Shown here in pieces: positions 43,000-49,558 of a stretch of DNA of 64,000 nucleotides (the first letter of the stretch is position 1; each line of letters starts with the position of its first letter). Both the position numbers and the translations under genes were made by a program. This DNA is from Desulfobacteraceae bacterium (GTDB lineage Bacteria > Desulfobacterota > Desulfobacteria > Desulfobacterales > UBA5852): NCBI GenBank assembly GCA_014237395.1, contig JABZFP010000030.1:434001-498000 (forward strand), written 5' to 3'. A model generated the notes under the pieces. That model was given only the letters and a program-made list of their open reading frames with translations. It was not told the DNA's origin and made no database searches.

Positions 43000-43995
43000 T
43001 TAATCGAGCGTTATCCCGGCATCTGCAGCGGCATCGATGGCATTGTCGACAAAAATTCTGGCGAAATCATCGTTTTCACCAAGCCCCTCGTTCACGCAGA
43101 CGACCTCGAATCCATTTTTCTTCAGTATGGACTTCCAGGAGTCCTCTTCATCACTCGACATGTCGTTAAGCGTGTGATCACCAGCGACAACCATGAAGGG
43201 CTTCAGAACGACTTTCTCTACTTTGTACAACTTCAACGTTTCAATAACGTCATCGATCCCGGGATAACCTTCCACGCAACCGATCGCGGTAACCAGTCCT
43301 GGATACATCCCACGCATGACGGATGCCAATTCGAGATAGGCACCGCCGCTGCCGGGTAAGAATTCATTCCCGTGCCCCAGATAGACAAGGCCGGCCTTTT
43401 CCTTCTTCGCCAATTTAATATCCGATGCCAATACGGCGGCAATCCTGGCAATATCTTCCGCGTAGGGGTGCTGGGTGCCATAAGTCCCCATGGCCGGACG
43501 CCCGAGCGCAATTTTGTGAAACGGTTTGTATCTGGCTTTTTTCATCGTTCCCATGTTCATCAAGGCGTCAACGTAGGTGTGCAAATCGAGAAACTCTTCG
43601 CCCATCGAGATATGAGTGGGTTGCAGAACAATGGTGTCAAATCCCTCGTTTTGCAGATCAGCAATCGTCGCAAGTGGCGTTTTTACGTGGAGCACGTCGG
43701 GGGGAATTTCAGGGTGCGCCTTGACATAGGCAGGATTTTCGGCCCGGTGCTGCCATTTTTTACGAATGATGTTCGATGTGAAAGCGATCCTCACCGGGGT
43801 ATGAGGGTATTTATCCATAAGCTGAGAACGGATGTTCAAAAGACCATCGAGGGAGGATTCCACCGTGGTACCGAACATGGCAAGAACAATGGCACTTTTG
43901 TGTTCGATCTTGTAATCGCCGCTTGCAAGGCCGTTTTCGGCCGCCCCGAAAAGCACAAGCGTGACCGCAAAAAATAATGACACCAATCTCCTCAT
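43000..43995 (-). CDS. cbiK: Secreted sirohydrochlorin cobaltochelatase, CbiK type
   Basis: About 331 residues with a signal peptide (MRRLVSLFFAVTLVLFG, cleavage near LAS). The mature domain begins SAIVLAMFGTTVESSLDGLL and has the CbiK pattern LQPTHISMGEEFLDL, GHGNEFLPGS and FMVVAGDHTLNDMSSDEEDSW, including His residues that hold the metal. Periplasmic CbiK of Desulfovibrio (CbiK-P) is known; its use in cobalt or iron insertion or heme transport is debated. The ATG follows GGAGG. A cobalamin riboswitch lies in the leader, so cobalamin lowers its expression. Confidence 0.9.
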   Translation of the reverse strand: MRRLVSLFFAVTLVLFGAAENGLASGDYKIEHKSAIVLAMFGTTVESSLDGLLNIRSQLMDKYPHTPVRIAFTSNIIRKKWQHRAENPAYVKAHPEIPPDVLHVKTPLATIADLQNEGFDTIVLQPTHISMGEEFLDLHTYVDALMNMGTMKKARYKPFHKIALGRPAMGTYGTQHPYAEDIARIAAVLASDIKLAKKEKAGLVYLGHGNEFLPGSGGAYLELASVMRGMYPGLVTAIGCVEGYPGIDDVIETLKLYKVEKVVLKPFMVVAGDHTLNDMSSDEEDSWKSILKKNGFEVVCVNEGLGENDDFARIFVDNAIDAAADAGITLD

Positions 43996-44019
43996 AGCGA
44001 CCTCCAACCTTCCCGGCCT

Positions 44020-44061
44020 GGAAAATGAAAACCCCAGACCACGTTAGTAATTGATCCGGGG
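44020..44061 (-). terminator. Riboswitch expression platform, candidate terminator
   Basis: On the minus strand, a GC-rich stem with CCCCGGATC and GGTCTGGGG arms (44032-44061) followed by TTTTCATTTT, between the cobalamin aptamer and cbiK. It would form when ligand is bound and end transcription before cbiK. Alternative antiterminator pairing was not worked out. Confidence 0.45.
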
Positions 44062-44128
44062 AGTCCCTTTTTTAACCCAGAATGCCATGACTTGCCCGCT
44101 TCCTGTCCAGCGATCACGAGCAATATCT

Positions 44129-44268
44129 CAGGCAGGTCTTCTGACTTGCGGATCAGCCTCCATCCACACCTTCCCAACCTGATAAGGCCAGTGGCAACGT
44201 CGTGGATTTCGTCCCCGCTCACAGCGGCGGGCCCGTCCCTGAATTTCACAGGGTTCCCTATTAAGCCT
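44129..44268 (-). ncRNA. Cobalamin riboswitch
   Basis: Minus strand, about 140 nt. It has the conserved B12-box region GCCACTG, the AGGGAACCCTGTGAAATTCA start-region, the GGGACGGGCCCGCCGCTG arm and the end AGTCAGAAGACCTGCC that are diagnostic for the cobalamin aptamer. It lies 134 bp upstream of cbiK on the same strand, with a terminator-like hairpin between. Confidence 0.93.
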
Positions 44269-44469
44269 TTTTAAGGCACCTGAAAAGCAAACTATCCAAA
44301 CAACAAGAGACTATGTCAACAAAAATTGCATAAGGGCTAACGGGTTAGGATGGGCTTTTGAGTAGAATCAGCTGCAATACACTGATATAATCCCACCCAA
44401 AACGCCCCCACCCAAATTTGTGATTACGTGCCACTGTCCGGAAACCAGCTAAATTACCGATAGGAAACG

Positions 44470-44772
44470 TTAATCCCCTGCACCGCACACCCCACCATTA
44501 CACCGATTACGAAGCTTGCCCAAGCACTTGAAGGTCACCACCCGTCTGGCCGCCAGTATCATCGATTCGCCGGTGGCAGGATTTCGGCCACAGCGCTGAG
44601 ATTTTTCCTTGACGCAGAATTTTCCGAAACCGCTGATCAGCACATCCTCGCCTGAGGCAAGGGCTCCTTTCATGAGTTCCATGAGAGTTTCGACTGCATG
44701 GCTGTATTGATTTTTTGTTAGACCGGTTTCCTGAGCGACAACCTGAACGATGCCAGCTTTTGTGAATGCCAT
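44470..44772 (-). CDS. HU/IHF-family DNA-binding protein
   Basis: 100 residues: MAFTKAGIVQVVAQETGLTK, LMKGALASGEDVLISGFGKF and the GRNPATGESMILAARRVVTF arm that holds the DNA-bending Pro. It resembles IHF alpha, though the C-terminal tail (Cys-containing, RCNGGVCGAGD) is atypical. On an integrative element such a protein could assist integrase, as IHF does for lambda. Confidence 0.88.
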   Translation of the reverse strand: MAFTKAGIVQVVAQETGLTKNQYSHAVETLMELMKGALASGEDVLISGFGKFCVKEKSQRCGRNPATGESMILAARRVVTFKCLGKLRNRCNGGVCGAGD

Positions 44773-44906
44773 GAAGTGGACTCCATAGAATTGTAAGTGG
44801 GGTAGGGGTAAGGAAAAAATTTACTTATCTCAGGGCGAGCCAAATATGTCAATAACCATAGTGGGTTAACACAAAATTACGCTGACAATAAGACTTTACA
44901 ACGATT

Positions 44907-45338
44907 TCAGATATAGGACTTTTTCCTTCGGTCTCGCCTCCATTCCCATGGAGGTTTTGCTTGAGGTTCGGACCACAGCCCCAGCTTCTCAGCGCGAGCC
45001 CGCTCCTCGGCCTCCGCATGATCCTGCCAATCTGAATATCGCTGGAAATGCAAAGCGTACTTAAGTATAGTAGCAGGCGTCGACGGATGGCTTACACCGT
45101 CATCCAGCTTTTTGGAGACATTGAACAGAGCTTTGAGCACTTCGGGAGGGATGCCCAAACAGCGACTGATTGATGTCCAAAAAAAGGAGGAGATGGAAAA
45201 GAAGGGGTGTTGCCGGAAACGGCTGCCCCCGCTCTTTTTCTCAAACTGTCCAACGGCATAGCGGGCTTGGTTAGACAACGGCTTTGCAGCACTATCTCTT
45301 TTGTTTAGAACATTTTGTTTTGTTGAACTCCACTTCAT
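44907..45338 (-). pseudogene. Fusion of an unknown fragment with the C-terminus of a SNase-like nuclease
   Basis: A 143-residue frame. The C-terminal 45 residues (HFQRYSDWQDHAEAEERARA, EKLGLWSEPQ, PPWEWRRDRRK) match the end of thermonuclease-like proteins. The catalytic domain is missing. The first 95 residues (AKPLSNQARYAVGQFEKKSG) are of unknown type. It looks like a rearrangement scar in the island rather than a working enzyme. Confidence 0.6.
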
Positions 45339-45438
45339 GCATTTCTAAATTATTAGGTGATAATTTCAAAATATTCAATTTTCGCTATCAAAATTTCCCC
45401 ATAAGAAAAACCATTAATTCATCATAAATGACCAATTG

Positions 45439-46293
45439 TCACCATGGTAATGATTCATAAAAATTTTTTACCAAAAGGTATGCATTCTCAAAAGGGGGTA
45501 AATCTTCATCAATTTCGGGGACTAAGTTTTCGTAGTCCCTTTTTGATCGCATTTTAGTTTCTTCTCGGGATAGCATATTTTTGTCCACTGATATACTTCG
45601 AGAATTAGCTTTACTAGTCAAGCTTTTTAAAATTTTAGTTTTTTCCGTATCTGTTATAGTTGGAAATCGGGTTAATAAAAAATTTAAATCGTATACATCC
45701 TGTCTTCTATATCGATTTCTGATTTCCTGTTGAATGATGGCCCGATATTTTTCTGCGATTAAGTCAGTGAAACTGTATACTGGGATCTCAGAGTCATGGG
45801 CAATTTTTAACATATCAACATCTTGGGTAAACTCATTGAAGCTATAGTCAACGGCAACAACTTGAGATGAGTTTTTATTCATCAATCTTTTATGTTCTCG
45901 AGTATTATGTTTGTATGCATAGCCAATTTTTAACTTTAAAGTTGGAAACGATGCTTCTTCAGAAGGGGGTTTCATTCGATGGGATTGAACAATACAGGAA
46001 AGACCGTAATCAAGTGTTTCTGCAACCAAGGCTAACTTATCATTAAAGTCTTTAATAAACTGTTCAGTAGTGAAGTCTGAAGCTTTTTGTTCTGTTGAAA
46101 AGTCTATGTCTCTAGTATACCTCGTGCTACCATACCTTATGGCTAAAAGTATGCCCCCCTTCATCACCATTTTATTTTTGAAATTTCCTAGCCTCGATAT
46201 TGCTATCAATACAATATGAACTGCCTCTCTAAACGGTCTTGTCCTTGGATCACTTTCTGCTTCAACCCATTGTGTAATGTCATTTGAAGACAT
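45439..46293 (-). CDS. abiEii: AbiEii-type nucleotidyltransferase toxin
   Basis: 284 residues of the nucleotidyl transferase AbiEii/AbiGii family: MVMKGGILLAIRYGSTRYTR and DIDFS form the GSx-DxD-like catalytic region; the later LIAEKYRAIIQQ and RRQDVYDLNFLL segments are also typical. AbiEii toxins modify RNA and arrest growth on phage attack. It starts 1 nt after the stop of abiEi, giving a two-gene operon. The gene is AT-rich, consistent with transfer. Confidence 0.82.
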   Translation of the reverse strand: MSSNDITQWVEAESDPRTRPFREAVHIVLIAISRLGNFKNKMVMKGGILLAIRYGSTRYTRDIDFSTEQKASDFTTEQFIKDFNDKLALVAETLDYGLSCIVQSHRMKPPSEEASFPTLKLKIGYAYKHNTREHKRLMNKNSSQVVAVDYSFNEFTQDVDMLKIAHDSEIPVYSFTDLIAEKYRAIIQQEIRNRYRRQDVYDLNFLLTRFPTITDTEKTKILKSLTSKANSRSISVDKNMLSREETKMRSKRDYENLVPEIDEDLPPFENAYLLVKNFYESLPW

Positions 46294-46294
46294 T

Positions 46295-47203
46295 CTATTC
46301 CTTTTCGATATTTATCGACAAACACCAACGCTCAGAATACTTGGCGCTATAGTCTTCAGTTGGGTCAAGTTTCCTGGATCCTCCCCTCTGAACAAATTTT
46401 AGCCAAGAGTCTATCCTTTTGTCCCGAATATTGCATTTTTCTTCTAGAACATAACCAGCACGTACTTTGTCAATTTGACTCCCATGTTGGTCTATCTCAT
46501 CTATTATCAGATCAAGAAATGTATTGGCATGTTCCACATAAACATCGATAGCATGATTAATTCCACCACAAAAATCGGGCTTTTTTAACATATCCAAAAA
46601 AGTACGACCAATTGTAGAAACCCTCATTATTCGATCTCGGATTTTTTTAAAAGCTCCTAAATGTAGGCTCGAATAGACCATAACTCCAACTTTATTAATT
46701 TTATCAATTTTTATTCTATTTAAAGGAGGTAGGCCATTAATTAAGTAGTTTTGGATATTTTCTTCTCCTAAGTCTTTTACCATCCTATTTTTTGCATATC
46801 CCCTCCAATCTTTTACAGGTGGAGTCGAAACAAATAATAGTTTTGGTATTCTATCTGTTAAGCCATGGTACTCCATTGCAGACAAATGCGAGACGTATGC
46901 AAAGGGGTCAATGGAGCATAGAATTTCTTCATGAGCCGAGCTTTTCTTTCCCAGTATACTATATACATTCCTCAATCCCTTTAGTTGTTTAAGGATGCCA
47001 TTGTCTTTTAGTTCTTTTAGGGATCGAGAGTAATCTCTATGGTCCGGATATGATTTTCGAAGATTAATTTTTTTGCCTTGGAATTGAGGCTTGAGGTAAA
47101 AGTTAAAAACCATTAGGCCTATTTGGTAGGGTGTGACAATGGGTTGTTCCAATTCACCAAGCGATAAGGTCAAAGCGGTCTGTAAGGTGAGGGGCTTAGG
47201 CAT
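46295..47203 (-). CDS. abiEi: AbiEi-type antitoxin/regulator
   Basis: 302 residues. The first part has a winged-helix look (DYSRSLKELKDNGILKQLKG, RNVYSIL), followed by the AbiEi-like segment ILCSIDPFAYVSHLSAMEYH and TFLDMLKKPDFCGGINHAID. AbiEi antitoxins repress their own operon by binding inverted repeats in the promoter. Two large palindromes lie upstream. GGAAAGG precedes the ATG. Confidence 0.78.
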   Translation of the reverse strand: MPKPLTLQTALTLSLGELEQPIVTPYQIGLMVFNFYLKPQFQGKKINLRKSYPDHRDYSRSLKELKDNGILKQLKGLRNVYSILGKKSSAHEEILCSIDPFAYVSHLSAMEYHGLTDRIPKLLFVSTPPVKDWRGYAKNRMVKDLGEENIQNYLINGLPPLNRIKIDKINKVGVMVYSSLHLGAFKKIRDRIMRVSTIGRTFLDMLKKPDFCGGINHAIDVYVEHANTFLDLIIDEIDQHGSQIDKVRAGYVLEEKCNIRDKRIDSWLKFVQRGGSRKLDPTEDYSAKYSERWCLSINIEKE

Positions 47204-47234
47204 TAAAGATACTACCTTTCCGACATGATTGAAT

Positions 47235-47273
47235 ACTCCGCCATATATGTCCTAAGGACATATATGGCGGAGT
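47235..47273 (-). promoter_or_regulatory. 39-bp perfect palindrome overlapping abiEi promoter P1
   Basis: A perfect 39-bp palindrome, 19-bp arms around a central A, with core TATGTCCTAAGGACATA. On the minus strand TTGACA (47282-47287) lies 17 bp upstream of TATATG (47259-47264), which falls inside the palindrome. It ends 32 bp before the abiEi start. Likely the AbiEi operator. Confidence 0.8.
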
Positions 47274-47436
47274 TATTCATTTGTCAATAGTTTATTTAAT
47301 TAATCGATTTTATCATATATTATTTGCTAAACTTAAATGGGTAGCAAGAAATTGTAATAAATGAAATATTTGATCTGAGGTGGCAGATTATAAGAAGGGT
47401 ATCAGAGGGTTAAGACAAAAATGGGATGAATTAAAA

Positions 47437-47475
47437 ATTATGGTGTATATGTCCTAAGGACATATACACCATAAT
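47437..47475 (-). promoter_or_regulatory. Second 39-bp perfect palindrome with promoter P2
   Basis: A second perfect 39-bp palindrome with the same central 21 bp but different outer arms (GGTG/CACC rather than CGCC/GGCG). TTGACA (47482-47487) lies on its minus-strand upstream side with TATATG at 15 bp and TATGTC at 17 bp spacing. The -35 boxes of the two units are exactly 200 bp apart. No gene lies between the units. Confidence 0.75.
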
Positions 47476-47642
47476 ATTAAATGTCAACCCCTTTTGCGTT
47501 TTTTCGAAACATACCCAATTTAAGGGAGGCGTAAGGAAAAATTAGCTACAGGACCGCACCAACTTCACCGCATACTGCCACCGGGGTCATGGCGATGCCG
47601 AGTACCGATGTCGGTTTTAGCCCGGAGGGATTTTACACTGCG

Positions 47643-47664
47643 GGTTGTAAATTGGGTTGGAGTC
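47643..47664. repeat. Diverged arm-type repeat near tRNA-Asp scar
   Basis: Matches 17 of 22 positions of the island arm repeat (9483-9504). It lies 62 bp before the encoded CCA of the tRNA-Asp fragment, much as the identical repeat at 49216 lies 45 bp before the CCA of tRNA-Asn. Confidence 0.5.
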
Positions 47665-47681
47665 AACAATATAGGGCTAAA

Positions 47682-47717
47682 AACAAGGGGCTTAAGGGCG
47701 ATTCTAAGCCCCTTGTT
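47682..47717. terminator. Bidirectional terminator next to tRNA-Asp fragment
   Basis: Perfect 13-bp stem (AACAAGGGGCTTA and complement) with T runs on both sides. It lies 3' of the tRNA-Asp fragment on the minus strand and would have ended its transcript. Confidence 0.75.
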
Positions 47718-47726
47718 TTTATCTGA

Positions 47727-47771
47727 TGGCGGGAGCGACGAGACTCGAACTCGCGACCTCCGGCGTGACAG
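47727..47771 (-). other. 3' fragment of tRNA-Asp(GUC), likely attachment scar
   Basis: On the minus strand: anticodon loop CTGTCAC, 3' stem GCCGG, T-arm with TTCGAGT loop, acceptor strand CGCTCCC, discriminator G and encoded CCA, all as in tRNA-Asp. The 5' stem partner and D-arm are missing: homology ends at the anticodon loop. Together with the adjacent arm-like repeat it is a right-end scar of another element. Confidence 0.7.
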
Positions 47772-47983
47772 GACCGTTATCCACGTATTCCATTTAAGGC
47801 GCGATTAGATCAACAGATCAAGAACTGTGCATCCTGCACGGTCGAAAAGGCTCGCTATCGGATTACTGGCTTACCTGTCTTAGAAGGCCTCTGTAACTTG
47901 ATAAAATTTCATCATAGTGAGATATATGTTTCGATTCCCATTGAACGCCAGCGGTAAAGCCATTACAGAGGTGGAGACATTAT

Positions 47984-48832
47984 ATGAGCAACCCTACCAC
48001 CGGCCAATCCCCATCTCCCAAGCAAATATGCCTCTTCGATACAGACAACGATCGTTCCCTTCTTGACCAGTTATTTTCGGAGTCCAAGCTCTACACCCAG
48101 AGCAAAGATTATAAAGATTTGCTCGATTTCGTCGTGCGGTTAAGAAATTTTGCCCCTTTCAACGCCATGTTGCTTCAGGTACAAAAACCTGGGCTCAGTT
48201 ATGCCGCTTCAGCACGCGATTGGTATGATCGCTTCGGCCGCCGGCCTAAGGACGGTGCACGACCGCTTCTAATTTTGATGCCCTTCGGCCCGGTTTCGCT
48301 TGTTTATGATGTATTGGACACAGAGGGCAGGCCGTTACCTGAAGACGTATCCAGTTTTTCAGCTAACGGAAATATAAGCGAAGAGCACATACAATCATTT
48401 AAAGATAAGCTCTTAACAAAAAATATAGAATGGTTCCTGTTAGATAGGGGCGATAATAGTGCAGGTTCGATTTGCGTAGTTCAAAGTCCCCATGGAGATC
48501 AAGAAGAAACGAAATATAGGATATATGTAAACCGTAACCATAATCCAGTCGTGCAGTTTGGAACATTAGCTCACGAGCTAGGTCACCTATTTTTGGGCCA
48601 TCTTGGTAAGGATCGAAACCTGAAAATTCGAGACCGTTGCCTTATAAGACGCTCTCTACAGGAATTTGAGGCAGAATCAGTCGCGTATATTGTCTGTAAG
48701 CGGAACGGGGTGGAATTGAAATCACAAACGTATCTATCGGGATATTTGGAAGCCGATACATCAATGAAAGATCTCGATGTGTACCAAATTATGAAAGCAG
48801 CTGGTCATGTTGAGACTCTGTTGGATCTATAA
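47984..48832 (+). CDS. ImmA/IrrE-type metallopeptidase with ArdC-like N-terminal region
   Basis: 282 residues. The zinc peptidase motif is LAHELGHLFLGH (HExxH plus a third ligand in EFEAESVAY). The N-terminal part (YKDLLDFVVRLRNFAPFNAM, ASARDWYDRFGRRPKDGA) resembles the start of ArdC antirestriction proteins. Such proteins on mobile elements cleave repressors to induce excision, or protect incoming DNA from restriction. It has an AGGTGGAGA ribosome site. It lies between the tRNA-Asp scar and the right end. Confidence 0.78.
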   Translation: MSNPTTGQSPSPKQICLFDTDNDRSLLDQLFSESKLYTQSKDYKDLLDFVVRLRNFAPFNAMLLQVQKPGLSYAASARDWYDRFGRRPKDGARPLLILMPFGPVSLVYDVLDTEGRPLPEDVSSFSANGNISEEHIQSFKDKLLTKNIEWFLLDRGDNSAGSICVVQSPHGDQEETKYRIYVNRNHNPVVQFGTLAHELGHLFLGHLGKDRNLKIRDRCLIRRSLQEFEAESVAYIVCKRNGVELKSQTYLSGYLEADTSMKDLDVYQIMKAAGHVETLLDL

Positions 48833-49120
48833 ATCAGCAAACGAAACGACCATGGGGAGCAAGCGATTCTATTGTAACGTTGACATGCAAATGATGCCAT
48901 TATACTGAATTAACCATGAGTGTCGTGTGCCAAGGAGCGCACTCATATATCGTTGCGCCGGTGGAGGACTAAATTCCTCACACAGTGCAACCCGCTATCA
49001 GACAACCAGAAGCTAAGCTGCGGTTGCAGCGCATTAAATGGCCGACGGTTTGCCTTACTTGCCGACGGGCAATCGACACCGCCGTAAATAGGGCATGGCA
49101 AGGCAAGGATTCCCTGGTAG
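48833..49120. other. Gap before terminator, possible small RNA
   Basis: About 290 bp between the metallopeptidase gene and a strong plus-strand terminator. The 48985-49209 frame has no family resemblance and runs across the terminator. A small RNA is possible but nothing proves it. Confidence 0.3.
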
Positions 49121-49147
49121 GCTCCGGCTACGGTCGGGGCTTTTTTT
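49121..49147 (+). terminator. Rho-independent terminator
   Basis: GC-rich stem GCTCCGG...CGGTCGGGGC followed by seven T on the plus strand, ending transcription before the island's right end. Confidence 0.7.
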
Positions 49148-49215
49148 ATGCTGTATATTCGGGCAATAGGAAGGGGCTTAAATTTTGGCCAGAAAAGCGC
49201 TTACTTTAAGCTGAC

Positions 49216-49237
49216 GGTTGGAAATAGGGTTGGAAAT
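49216..49237. repeat. Arm-type repeat, right copy
   Basis: Identical 22 bp to 9483-9504, same orientation, 28 bp before the right 66-bp repeat. In the excised circle the two copies would flank attP at about 30 and 130 bp. Confidence 0.6.
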
Positions 49238-49242
49238 GAAAA

Positions 49243-49274
49243 AGGGGCTCACAAACCGAAGTCTGTAAGCCCCT
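49243..49274 (-). terminator. Terminator of intact tRNA-Asn
   Basis: Imperfect 14-bp stem (AGGGGCT and AGCCCCT outer part) followed on the minus strand by a T run, 8 nt after the CCA. It occupies the same position as the perfect hairpin at the left end, with a different loop half. Confidence 0.65.
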
Positions 49275-49331
49275 GTTACTTTTGGCTCCCCAGCACGGAC
49301 TCGAACCGCGGACTCGGTGGTTAACAGCCAC
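49266..49331. repeat. attR: 66-bp direct repeat in tRNA-Asn
   Basis: Identical to 9289-9354. It restores the 3' part of the tRNA so that tRNA-Asn stays functional. Confidence 0.92.
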
Positions 49332-49358
49332 CTGCTCTGCCGACTGAGCTACTGGGGA
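49283..49358 (-). tRNA. tRNA-Asn (GUU)
   Basis: 76 nt on the minus strand with complete cloverleaf: acceptor TCCCCAG/CTGGGGA, D-arm with AGCTCAGTCGGCAGAGC, anticodon stem GGTGG-CTGTTAA-CCACC with anticodon GUU, T-arm with TTCGAGT and encoded CCA. It serves as attachment site of the island. Confidence 0.97.
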
Positions 49359-49558
49359 ATAAATCGAAAGAACACTGAATTACCCAAAGAGCCCGATCTT
49401 GTCAAGCAAAAATTAGCGGGGTCACAATAAATTCAAAAGAGCTCGGGCTCTGAGGCGGTCTATGCGGTAAAATCATTTTTATCAATAAGTTATAAACACC
49501 TGTGCCTTATTATAGAGGATGCGCAGCAGGCGTTTTTTTGAGAACGCGTTTTCCTTGG

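Larger units (their letters stand above)
9289..49331. mobile_element. Composite genomic island inserted in tRNA-Asn, about 40 kb
   Basis: The island is bounded by a perfect 66-bp direct repeat at 9289-9354 and 49266-49331. The right copy is part of an intact tRNA-Asn and the left copy is a fragment. An intact tyrosine integrase lies 164 bp inside the left end, pointing inward, as in many tRNA-integrated elements. Identical 22-bp repeats (9483-9504 and 49216-49237) flank the two ends inside or next to the core and would flank attP in the excised circle. Inside are further integrase remnants and a tRNA-Asp scar, so it is not one simple element. No conjugation genes, relaxase or phage structural genes were recognised, so its transfer route is unclear. 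Confidence 0.85.
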
